From: Hyphomonadaceae bacterium UBA1849
Lineage (GTDB): Bacteria > Pseudomonadota > Alphaproteobacteria > Caulobacterales > Hyphomonadaceae
DNA length: 64,000 bases
Direction of reading: 5' to 3'
NCBI GenBank assembly: GCA_002338565.1
Contig: DDIN01000005.1
Coordinates: forward strand, 135,264-199,263
Under the pieces are notes generated by a model that searched no databases, was not told the origin of the DNA, and saw only the letters and a list, made by a program, of their open reading frames with translations. Shown here piece after piece: positions 56,430 through 64,000 of the stretch; position 1 is the stretch's first letter, and each line of letters starts with the position of its first letter. The position numbers and the translations under genes were made by a program.

Positions 56430-56642
56430 TTATGAAACAGCCGGATCGTGTGGAAGCAGATGAACAGCGTTTCGCTTAAGGCGCTTCTGGCGCGCCATGT
56501 TCATGACGGATACAATCACTGAAACCAGTGCCGCTTCAGCGGCGAACCAGACGAACCGCAGACTTGCCATGCCGCCAACCGTGCACGCACGTGCGCAGCA
56601 GATTGCAGTGTAAAGAGGGCCCGTTTTGTCTGGTTGTTTCAA
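56430..56642 (-). CDS. Small predicted membrane protein (70 aa, TTG start)
   Basis: It has one probable membrane helix (WFAAEAALVSVIVSVMNMA) followed by a basic stretch RQKRLKR. Support for reality is the AAGGAG sequence 7 bp before a TTG start, and that it neatly fills the gap between PhnA and hemH. Family unknown; it could be spurious. Confidence 0.45.
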   Translation of the reverse strand: MKQPDKTGPLYTAICCARACTVGGMASLRFVWFAAEAALVSVIVSVMNMARQKRLKRNAVHLLPHDPAVS

Positions 56643-56721
56643 GATTATTCTCCTTGTTGCAGAGAGATAATCCTCGATCGATCTAAAAGTTCCGAAGAAA
56701 TTGTATGTGCAAGCTGGCCGG

Positions 56722-57741
56722 TTACAGCCAGCCGCCCAGCTCGCGCTTCACCAGTGTTTCCAGAAGATCGACTGCAATGTCGGAATCGTTCAGACATGGC
56801 AGGGAGGCAAACTTCTCACCGCCTGCTTCAAGGAAGCTGTCACGGCCTTCCATGGCGATCTCTTCCAGCGTCTCAAGACAGTCTGAAATGAAGGCAGGTG
56901 CGGCTACGGCGACTTTCTTCACACCGTCTTCTGGCAGGGCTTCCAGCGTTTTATCTGTGTAGGGCTGGAGCCATTCCTGCGGCCCGAAGCGGGACTGGAA
57001 GGTCGTGCGAATGAAGTTCTCATCCCAGCCCATTTTCTCGCGCACGAGACGTGTCGTCTTGTGGCAGTGGCAGTGATACGGGTCGCCCTTGTCGAAATAG
57101 CTCTTGGGAATGCCGTGATAGGACATGAGCAGCACGTCCGGCTCAAAGTCGAGTTTCGACAGGCTGTCCTTCAGAGACGCACAGAGCGCATCGATATAGT
57201 TCGGGTCATCATGGAAGGCCGGCGTGGTGCGCAGGGCAGGCTGCCAGCGCAGTTTCATCAGCGCCTTAAAGGTGCGGTCGTTCACGCTGGCGGTTGTCGT
57301 CGCCGAGTATTGCGGATAGAGCGGCACGGTGAGGATGCGTGTGCATCCCTGATCCTTCAGCGCGTCGATCTTCGACTTGATGCTCGGATTGCCGTAATTC
57401 ATCGCAAAATCAACGATCAGCGAGTCAGACCCGATGCGTTGATTTAACTTTTCGGCCTGCGCGCGCGTGTAGAAGAGCAGCGGCGAGCCGTCCTCCATCC
57501 AGACTTTCTTATAGGCACGGCCGGATTTTGACGGGCGGAATGTCAGGATTGGGCCTTGCAGGATAAGCTGCCAGATCGGCTGCGGTACCTCAATCACGCG
57601 CGGGTCAGACAGAAATTCCGACAGATAGCGGCGCATGGAGCCATAGTCCGTGCCATCCGGTGTGCCGAGATTGATCAGAAGAACGCCAATCTTGCCCTGT
57701 TTTACAGGTGGGTGTCCGGATGGAAGGTGCATGTCTGCCAT
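56722..57741 (-). CDS. hemH: Ferrochelatase HemH
   Basis: HemH inserts Fe2+ into protoporphyrin IX, the last step of heme synthesis. The 339-aa protein has VLLINLGTPDGTDYGSMRRY, the catalytic His region VLLMSYHGIPKSYFDKGDPY, and VAVAAPAFISDCLETLEEIA. A Cys pair in HCHCHK and a late Cys (SLPCLN) match the Cys-bearing form known to hold a [2Fe-2S] cluster in some alphaproteobacterial ferrochelatases, so a cluster is plausible. It is divergent from the Dabb gene. Confidence 0.95.
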   Translation of the reverse strand: MADMHLPSGHPPVKQGKIGVLLINLGTPDGTDYGSMRRYLSEFLSDPRVIEVPQPIWQLILQGPILTFRPSKSGRAYKKVWMEDGSPLLFYTRAQAEKLNQRIGSDSLIVDFAMNYGNPSIKSKIDALKDQGCTRILTVPLYPQYSATTTASVNDRTFKALMKLRWQPALRTTPAFHDDPNYIDALCASLKDSLSKLDFEPDVLLMSYHGIPKSYFDKGDPYHCHCHKTTRLVREKMGWDENFIRTTFQSRFGPQEWLQPYTDKTLEALPEDGVKKVAVAAPAFISDCLETLEEIAMEGRDSFLEAGGEKFASLPCLNDSDIAVDLLETLVKRELGGWL

Positions 57742-57868
57742 GAGAGTTCAGCCCGCTTGATTATGTACTCTTGATTTAGGGATTACGCAGGGAACGCAAG
57801 GGTGGATGATATTTTCTTTTGCGTTTGCCGGTGGAAGTCGTCAGGTTTGCACAAAACGGGAGGACAAA

Positions 57869-58270
57869 ATGAAACTTATGAAAATCGGTGCGCTTGCTGG
57901 CGTAATGTTGCTCGGCGCTGGTGCGGCTCAGGCAGAGACTGTCTATCGCGATCAGGTCCAGCATATTGTGCTGTTTGATCTGGTGGATGATAGCCCGGCT
58001 GCAGTCGATGCGCTGGTGAGCGGTTGTTATGAATATCTGGCTGATATTGATGGCGTGTATGAGATCAATGTCGGTGTGCGTCAGGCAGACCGCACAGGCG
58101 GTGCAAACGCAACGGACTATGACGTGGCACTGACGGTCACGCTGGCCGATGAGGCCGCGCATGTCGCGTACGATACCGACCCGTCTCACATGACGTTTAT
58201 TGGTCTCTTTCGTGAGAATTGGGAAAGCGTGCGCGTGTTTGATTCAGCGCTTACCCATTCGCCGGAATAG
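57869..58270 (+). CDS. Secreted Dabb-domain protein
   Basis: The 133-aa protein has a signal peptide (MKLMKIGALAGVMLLGAGAA, ending QA). Its single dimeric alpha/beta-barrel domain has YRDQVQHIVLFDLVDDSPAA at the start and SHMTFIGLFRENWESVRVFD at the end. Dabb domains are found in stress-responsive proteins and some cyclases; a periplasmic one has no assigned role known to me. The ATG at 57869 follows GGGAGG. It overlaps the convergent MATE gene by 20 bp. Confidence 0.8.
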   Translation: MKLMKIGALAGVMLLGAGAAQAETVYRDQVQHIVLFDLVDDSPAAVDALVSGCYEYLADIDGVYEINVGVRQADRTGGANATDYDVALTVTLADEAAHVAYDTDPSHMTFIGLFRENWESVRVFDSALTHSPE

Positions 58271-59567
58271 GCGCCTCTGATCGCTTGATCAGGCCTGGCA
58301 GATACGCGCCGAGCGATACGGCGCGTATCGCATACATCGCCAGAAACGCGGCCCAGACACCGGTATTTCCGAACTGTCCGCGCAGAATGATATCGCTCGC
58401 CACATAGAGAATTGTCGTGATGACGGCTGCGTTGCGCAGCGCCTTGCCTTGCGTTGCGCCAAGGAAGAAACCGTCCAGCTGCCAGCACGGAATGCCGATG
58501 AACGGGATGACCGCGCAGAAGGGCAGGAAGGCGAGGGCGACCGAGCGGGCTTCGGGATCATTCACAAAATTGGCGATGATCCAGCCGCCACCAAAATAGT
58601 ATAGCGCGGAGATAACTGCCCCGCTTAAAAGCGCGAGTTCGGTCGTTACGCGCATGGCGCGGACGAGCCGTCTACGGTTTCGTTTGCCATAGGCTTCGCC
58701 AATCTCTTTCTCGGCGACGAAGGCAAAGCCATCCAGAATAAATGCCGCAACATTGACGAACTGCAGCAGGATCTCATTGCCTGCCAGAATGGCTGTGCCT
58801 TGCGTCGCGCCGGAATTCACAAACCAGGCGAAGGTGAAGAGCAAGGCGAGGGTGCGGATCAGCACGTCGCGGTTTGCATTAAAGAGCGCGATCAGCCGCG
58901 CTTTGTCGAACAGATTGGCAGAGCATGAGAGGCCCGCCTTCACAACGAACAAACCGAAGGCGAGCGCCACCCATTCAGCTATCGCCGTGCCAGTGCCAAT
59001 GCCAGCAGGGCCCCAGTCGAGGCCGGCAACAAACCAGACGTCCAGCACGCCGTTGACGCCGTTCATCACAATCTGAAAAGCGAGCAGCCAGCCTGTGCGC
59101 CCCGTACCGAGCAGCCATCCGGTAATGCCATATCCCATCAGGACGGCAGGTGCGCCCCAGATGCGGGCACCCCAATAGGAGAGCGCGAGCGCTTTTACAT
59201 CATCGCTCGCGGCGAAAGGCGTGAAGACCAGCTGGCGAAGAAGAGGTGAGAGGCAGAGAATGATGAGCCCCATGCCGCCACCAACAAGCAAGGCCCGCTG
59301 CAGCAGGGCATTCACTTCGGCGGTATCGGATGCCCCATTGGCCTGCGCGGTGAGGCCTGTCGTCGACATGCGTAAAAAGCCGAACGCCCAATAGAGAAAG
59401 TTCATGGCGACGGCTGCGACACCCACAGCGCCCAGCTCGACCTTGTCTCCGGTGAGGCCCATGACGGCGGTATCGACCACACCTGTAGATGCGGTCGCGG
59501 CCTGCGCAAGCATGACCGGCACGGCGAGTGCGATAACTTTGGAACGGGTGAGTGTGCTCGACGTCAT
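58251..59567 (-). CDS. MATE-family (DinF-like) efflux transporter
   Basis: The 438-aa protein has about twelve hydrophobic segments in the two-bundle MATE layout. The N-terminal bundle has VPVMLAQAATASTGVVDTAV then MGL; the corresponding C-terminal part has FAFVAEKEIGEAYGKRNRRR. Asp32 in VDTAV is placed like the ion-coupling Asp of the DinF branch. Expected to export cationic drugs or a metabolite against H+ or Na+. No regulator is adjacent. Confidence 0.85.
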   Translation of the reverse strand: MTSSTLTRSKVIALAVPVMLAQAATASTGVVDTAVMGLTGDKVELGAVGVAAVAMNFLYWAFGFLRMSTTGLTAQANGASDTAEVNALLQRALLVGGGMGLIILCLSPLLRQLVFTPFAASDDVKALALSYWGARIWGAPAVLMGYGITGWLLGTGRTGWLLAFQIVMNGVNGVLDVWFVAGLDWGPAGIGTGTAIAEWVALAFGLFVVKAGLSCSANLFDKARLIALFNANRDVLIRTLALLFTFAWFVNSGATQGTAILAGNEILLQFVNVAAFILDGFAFVAEKEIGEAYGKRNRRRLVRAMRVTTELALLSGAVISALYYFGGGWIIANFVNDPEARSVALAFLPFCAVIPFIGIPCWQLDGFFLGATQGKALRNAAVITTILYVASDIILRGQFGNTGVWAAFLAMYAIRAVSLGAYLPGLIKRSEAPIPANG

Positions 59568-59616
59568 CCAAGCGGCTTAGGCGAGGGACGCATCATTGGC
59601 AATTCGGGCCGGGTTA

Positions 59617-60087
59617 CTAAGCCGCGGCTGGAGATGTTTCGAGGGTTGAAAGCAGACGGCGCGCTGTGTCTTCGATCAGTTCCAGCACTTCATCGAATGT
59701 GCGGGTGAAGTACGGATCTGGTATCTCGCGAAGTGGCTGTTCCGGCGCGTAGTCCAGGAAGAGCTTCACTGGCGTGTTATTGCCAGCAGGACGTTGCTTC
59801 TCGATCTTTTTGCGATTGTCCTCGTCCATAGCGAGAATGAGGTCGAATTTCTCGAAATCTTCCGGCTTGAACAAACGGGCACGCAGGCTGTTGATATTGT
59901 ATCCGTGGGAGAGAGCGGCAGCGCGCATCGGGGCGTAGGGATGTTCACCGATATGCCAGCCGGATGTGCCCGCACTGTCTATCCTGAGTGAAAGTCCCAT
60001 CTTTTCGCATTGCTGTTTTGCTATGCCTTCTGCAGCAGCAGAGCGACAGATATTACCAAGACAAACGAACAGGACTGAGCCGACCAT
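59617..60087 (-). CDS. Low-molecular-weight protein tyrosine phosphatase
   Basis: The 156-aa protein has the CX5R loop at residues 9-15 (CLGNICR) followed by SAAAEG, and the general-acid DPY at 124-126. SAGTSGWHIGEHP matches the usual specificity loop. Such proteins dephosphorylate bacterial Tyr kinases or arsenate-reductase-like substrates; no BY-kinase or exopolysaccharide gene is adjacent. Divergent from asd across a 333-bp gap. Confidence 0.92.
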   Translation of the reverse strand: MVGSVLFVCLGNICRSAAAEGIAKQQCEKMGLSLRIDSAGTSGWHIGEHPYAPMRAAALSHGYNINSLRARLFKPEDFEKFDLILAMDEDNRKKIEKQRPAGNNTPVKLFLDYAPEQPLREIPDPYFTRTFDEVLELIEDTARRLLSTLETSPAAA

Positions 60088-61470
<1,383 letters not shown>

Positions 61471-61497
61471 GCGCTACGACGGAATTCAATTCAAAGA

Positions 61498-61525
61498 AAC
61501 GGTAGGCAAAAGTCTGCCGTTTTTT
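61498..61525 (+). terminator. Rho-independent terminator after asd
   Basis: AACGGTAGGC pairs with GTCTGCCGTT (two G-U pairs) around AAAA, followed by a run of T. It lies 28 bp past the asd stop. Confidence 0.8.
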
Positions 61526-61593
61526 ATTTGTCCGAGGGCTGTATTTCGCCACCGGTATAGCTATCTTCGCGGCACGTATTTCAGGAGAGTTTC

Positions 61594-62727
61594 ATGACGT
61601 TTTACAAAGCCGTTTCCGCTCTGGCCCTCAGTGCTGCGCTGGCTGCCTGTAATGGGTCTTCGTCTGGAACAGGTCAGGGGGAAGCGACCATGGTTGAACT
61701 GCCAGAACCGCAAACGGTGGAAGAACGGTTTGCCACGCTCGCGCTCGAATGTGTGCACCGCCCGTACCCGAACAAGATTTCCCATGTGATGACGTCTGAT
61801 GATGACATCGCGACGCCGCGTGAGATGACGCCAGCTTTCTATGGCTGCTTTGACTGGCATTCGGCGGTTCACGGCCACTGGCTTCTGACACGCATTCTGC
61901 GCACGCAGCCGGACAGTGAATTTGCTGAGCCGATCCGTGAGGCTCTGGCGCAGTCTTTTACGGCAGAGAATATGGCTGGTGAGCTGGATTATTATTCGCA
62001 TCCGGATCGCGGCGGCTTTGAGCGCCCCTATGGCATTGCGTGGTATTTGCAGCTCGTGGCGGAACTCGAAGAGAGTGAAGATCCGCAGCTGACAGAATGG
62101 CGTGAAACGCTGCGTCCGCTGGAAGATGCCATCGTCGAGCGCTTCTCTGCATGGCTGCCAAATCTGGCTTATCCGGTGCGTCTTGGCACGCATAACCAGT
62201 CCGCCTTCGCGCTCGGTCTGATGCTGGATTATGCCCGCACAGTCGGGAACACAGAACTTGAAACGCTGATCGTCGAGAAGTCGACCGACTTCTTCGGCGA
62301 GGATCGCAACTGCCCGATTGGCTACGAGCCGTCCGGCGAGGACTTTCTGTCGCCATGCCTTATGGAAGCCGACCTGATGCGTCGTATCATGCCGCGCGGC
62401 CAGTTCGCAGCGTGGCTCGGAAGCTTCCTGCCAGAAATTCCGCTCGATGGTGCAGGTGACTGGCTGGAGCCGGGTGTGGTGCTCGATGCGTCTGATGGCA
62501 AACTTGTGCATCTGGATGGCGTAAACCTCTCGCGCGCCTGGGCGCTGGAAGGTATTGCCTCTGCGCTCAGCGAGGATGACCCGCGTATTGAGGCGCTGCA
62601 GGCTGCGGCTGATATCCATAAAGAGGTCGGCATCGCGTCTGTGTCTGACGAGCATTATTCCGGCAGTCACTGGCTGGCGAGCTTTGCGACTTACCTGACC
62701 ACGCGCCGCGGTATCGCAGCAGAGTAA
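61594..62727 (+). CDS. DUF2891-like lipoprotein
   Basis: The 377-aa precursor has a lipobox LAAC with Cys19. The mature part is all-helical and has PAFYGCFDWHSAVHGHW near residue 90, YSHPDRGGFERPYGIAWYLQ, and SHWLASFATYL at the end. This is the DUF2891 layout, resembling six-hairpin glycosidase folds, with unknown substrate. The stop overlaps the start of the pseudouridine synthase gene by one base (TAATG), so the two are coupled. Confidence 0.8.
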   Translation: MTFYKAVSALALSAALAACNGSSSGTGQGEATMVELPEPQTVEERFATLALECVHRPYPNKISHVMTSDDDIATPREMTPAFYGCFDWHSAVHGHWLLTRILRTQPDSEFAEPIREALAQSFTAENMAGELDYYSHPDRGGFERPYGIAWYLQLVAELEESEDPQLTEWRETLRPLEDAIVERFSAWLPNLAYPVRLGTHNQSAFALGLMLDYARTVGNTELETLIVEKSTDFFGEDRNCPIGYEPSGEDFLSPCLMEADLMRRIMPRGQFAAWLGSFLPEIPLDGAGDWLEPGVVLDASDGKLVHLDGVNLSRAWALEGIASALSEDDPRIEALQAAADIHKEVGIASVSDEHYSGSHWLASFATYLTTRRGIAAE

Positions 62728-63431
62728 TGCCTGACCCGTGGAACAATCCGATTGATGATTACGTGCCGCCGGAGAACCAGCGGCCGTTCAAATACAATCC
62801 GCCGAATGTGCCATTAGGCGTCGTCTATGAAGACGATGCGATCTTAGTGCTCAACAAGCCTTACGGGCTGCTCTCGGTGCAGGGCAAACCTCTGCACCAT
62901 AAAGACTGCCTCGAGTTTCGGGTGAAGGATGTTTACCCGGAGGCGACTGCAGTGCACCGGCTGGACCATTCCACCTCGGGCCTCATCCTGTTTGCGCGGA
63001 CTGAAGCGCTGAAGTCTCTCATCTCGCGCCAGTTTCAGGAGCGGACGGTAAAGAAGGTTTACCGTGCGCGCGTCTGGGACGAGGTCGCCGAAGAAGAGGG
63101 CGTGATCGACGTACCGCTCCGCAAGAACTGGGAAGACAGCCCGCGCCAGATGGTCTGCTATGAACGTGGCAAACGGGCGGTCACGCGCTGGAAGGTTCTG
63201 GAACGGGGCGAGGGCGAGACTTTGCTGGAGCTATATCCGGAGACGGGGCGCACACACCAGCTGCGCCTGCACACGCTGCACATTGGGCACCCGATCTTGG
63301 GCGACGAGCTTTACGCGCCGGACCCGGCCTATGAGGCGGCATCGCGTTTGCTGCTCCATTCCACCGAACTCTCATTCGAGCATCCGGAAACAGGCGAGAC
63401 GGTGAGCTTCAGGTCCGAGCCTGATTTTTGA
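62727..63431 (+). CDS. RluA-family pseudouridine synthase
   Basis: The 234-aa protein converts U to pseudouridine in rRNA or tRNA. The catalytic Asp80 lies in VHRLDHSTSGL. Downstream are KKVYRARV, LYPETGRTHQLRLH and HPILGDELY, all family motifs. It lacks an S4 domain and is short, as in the RluA/TruC-type small forms; the target cannot be told. It follows the DUF2891 gene in a coupled pair. Confidence 0.92.
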   Translation: MPDPWNNPIDDYVPPENQRPFKYNPPNVPLGVVYEDDAILVLNKPYGLLSVQGKPLHHKDCLEFRVKDVYPEATAVHRLDHSTSGLILFARTEALKSLISRQFQERTVKKVYRARVWDEVAEEEGVIDVPLRKNWEDSPRQMVCYERGKRAVTRWKVLERGEGETLLELYPETGRTHQLRLHTLHIGHPILGDELYAPDPAYEAASRLLLHSTELSFEHPETGETVSFRSEPDF

Positions 63432-63433
63432 TA

Positions 63434-63464
63434 TGAAAAAGCCGGGGCGAACCCCGGCTTTTCA
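63434..63464. terminator. Bidirectional terminator after the pseudouridine synthase gene
   Basis: TGAAAAAGCCGGGG pairs with CCCCGGCTTTTCA around CGAA. A-tract on one side and T-tract on the other allow it to serve both convergent genes. Confidence 0.9.
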
Positions 63465-63466
63465 TC

Positions 63467-63649
63467 TTACTTCTTACCAGCAGCGGCTGCGGCGCGCTTG
63501 GCGTCCATAGCCTTTTTGTGCTCGGAGGCTTTCGTGAATTCTTCGAACTCGCGTGCCTCTTTAGCTGCGGCAGCTTTTTTCGCTTCAGCCGCGCGGCGGA
63601 TTTGGTCCTGTTCCTCAGGGCTGAGCTGTGGTGGCGTTGGCTTGTTCAT
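63467..63649 (-). CDS. Small charged helical protein (60 aa)
   Basis: The 60-aa Lys/Ala/Glu-rich protein is probably a single long helix (QIRRAAEAKKAAAAKEAREF). No Cys, membrane segment or signal peptide. GGAGGG 7 bp before the ATG supports it. The family is not recognised. It lies 85 bp downstream of the CsbD-type gene on the same strand. Confidence 0.65.
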   Translation of the reverse strand: MNKPTPPQLSPEEQDQIRRAAEAKKAAAAKEAREFEEFTKASEHKKAMDAKRAAAAAGKK

Positions 63650-63733
63650 ACTGGGTCCCTCCGTATCAGTGTCTTTAGTGTGCGCCCTATTTGGCCGGTT
63701 GGCCAGAGCAGGGCGGATTAAAGGAGGTAAGCG

Positions 63734-63913
63734 TTACTTGGTGGCGTCCTTCACGGCATCTTTGACATCACCGCCTACTTTGCGGGCTTTGCCTTCTGCC
63801 TGATCAACTTCGCCTTCGGCTTCCAGTTTTTTGTCGTCAGTCGCCTTACCGGCAGCCTCTTTAACTTTGCCTTCGGCTTCCTTGGCTGCGCCTTTCAGAT
63901 GTTCTTTGTCCAT
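63734..63913 (-). CDS. CsbD-family stress-response protein (59 aa)
   Basis: This short gene encodes MDKEHLKGAAKEAEGKVKEA, then AGKATDDKKLEAEGEVDQAE, then GKARKVGGDVKDAVKDATK. The repeated K-G/A-x-A-x-E-x-x-G-K pattern is that of CsbD proteins, small abundant stress proteins of unknown mechanism in proteobacteria. AAAGGAC lies about 8 bp before the ATG. Confidence 0.88.
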   Translation of the reverse strand: MDKEHLKGAAKEAEGKVKEAAGKATDDKKLEAEGEVDQAEGKARKVGGDVKDAVKDATK

Positions 63914-64000
63914 TGTGTCTGTCCTTTCTTTCTACACAGAACCAACAAGGCGGAGCGCGGGAAGTTCCGTCACTTCGACGTTTTTCCACTGGCCAGCCCC

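Noticed and set aside
61561..62670. A 369-codon open frame opposite the DUF2891 lipoprotein gene
   Set aside because: Antisense of a gene with lipobox and family motifs; no start signal or domain.

Overview
The window looks like chromosomal DNA of a flagellated alphaproteobacterium of the Caulobacterales, most likely a Hyphomonadaceae/Maricaulaceae-type organism. The evidence is: fliX divergent from flgI; the flgF-flgG-flgA-flgH block divergent from fliL-fliM-DUF6468-motE; an alphaproteobacterial SspB; a perfect CtrA-type box (TTAA-N7-TTAA) in front of ftsZ; and an alphaproteobacterial LexA box (GTTC-N7-GTTC) in front of recN. Coding density is very high. I see no rRNA, tRNA, CRISPR array or prophage.

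Layout. 1-1.6 kb: 5' part of an M1 metallopeptidase (minus strand, cut by the window edge). 2.0-4.3 kb: murC-murB. 4.4-6.8 kb: a methyltransferase, a RimK-type ATP-grasp remnant, a periplasmic ClpP-fold protein and a SixA-type phosphatase. 7-20.6 kb: flagellar block (FlgN/FlbY-like, rod-binding FlgJ-like, flgI; fliX; dksA; a thioesterase; flgH-flgA-flgG-flgF; fliL-fliM-DUF6468-motE and a 1138-residue TPR protein). 20.6-23.3 kb: DUF2946 protein and an OprC-like TonB receptor, probably for copper. 23.4-26 kb: phoH, gamma-carbonic anhydrase, an unknown. 26.1-37.3 kb: ddl-ftsQ-ftsA-ftsZ-lpxC-bamD-recN-ligA, the second half of the dcw cluster, so murC-murB and ddl are separated by about 21.8 kb. 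37.3-44 kb: M24 peptidase, prmA, an M23 lipoprotein and several DUF proteins.

44.2-47.2 kb is the accessory patch. An unknown ORF carries palindromic repeats read through in frame. It is followed by a REP-associated tyrosine transposase (RAYT) bracketed by GTAG-headed REP hairpins, and then by an AT-rich ORF with an RN-x3-H motif that suggests a HEPN ribonuclease. I regard this as the best place to look for something new.

47.3-64 kb is mostly housekeeping and metabolism: UvrD/PcrA helicase, topoisomerase IB, an HTTM-like membrane protein with a partner, a ClC channel, sspB, a PaaI thioesterase, a class A beta-lactamase lipoprotein, a RusA-like nuclease, PhnA, ferrochelatase, a Dabb protein, a MATE transporter, a low-Mr phosphotyrosine phosphatase, asd, a DUF2891 lipoprotein with an RluA pseudouridine synthase, and two very small charged proteins including a 59-residue CsbD-family protein.

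How it fits together: the window links envelope synthesis (murC, murB, ddl, lpxC, bamD), division (ftsQAZ) and flagellum building. In Caulobacter relatives these are coordinated by CtrA, and candidate CtrA boxes occur both at ftsZ and in the flgI/fliX intergenic region. All family calls rest on reading motifs in the translated sequence; no database search was run.
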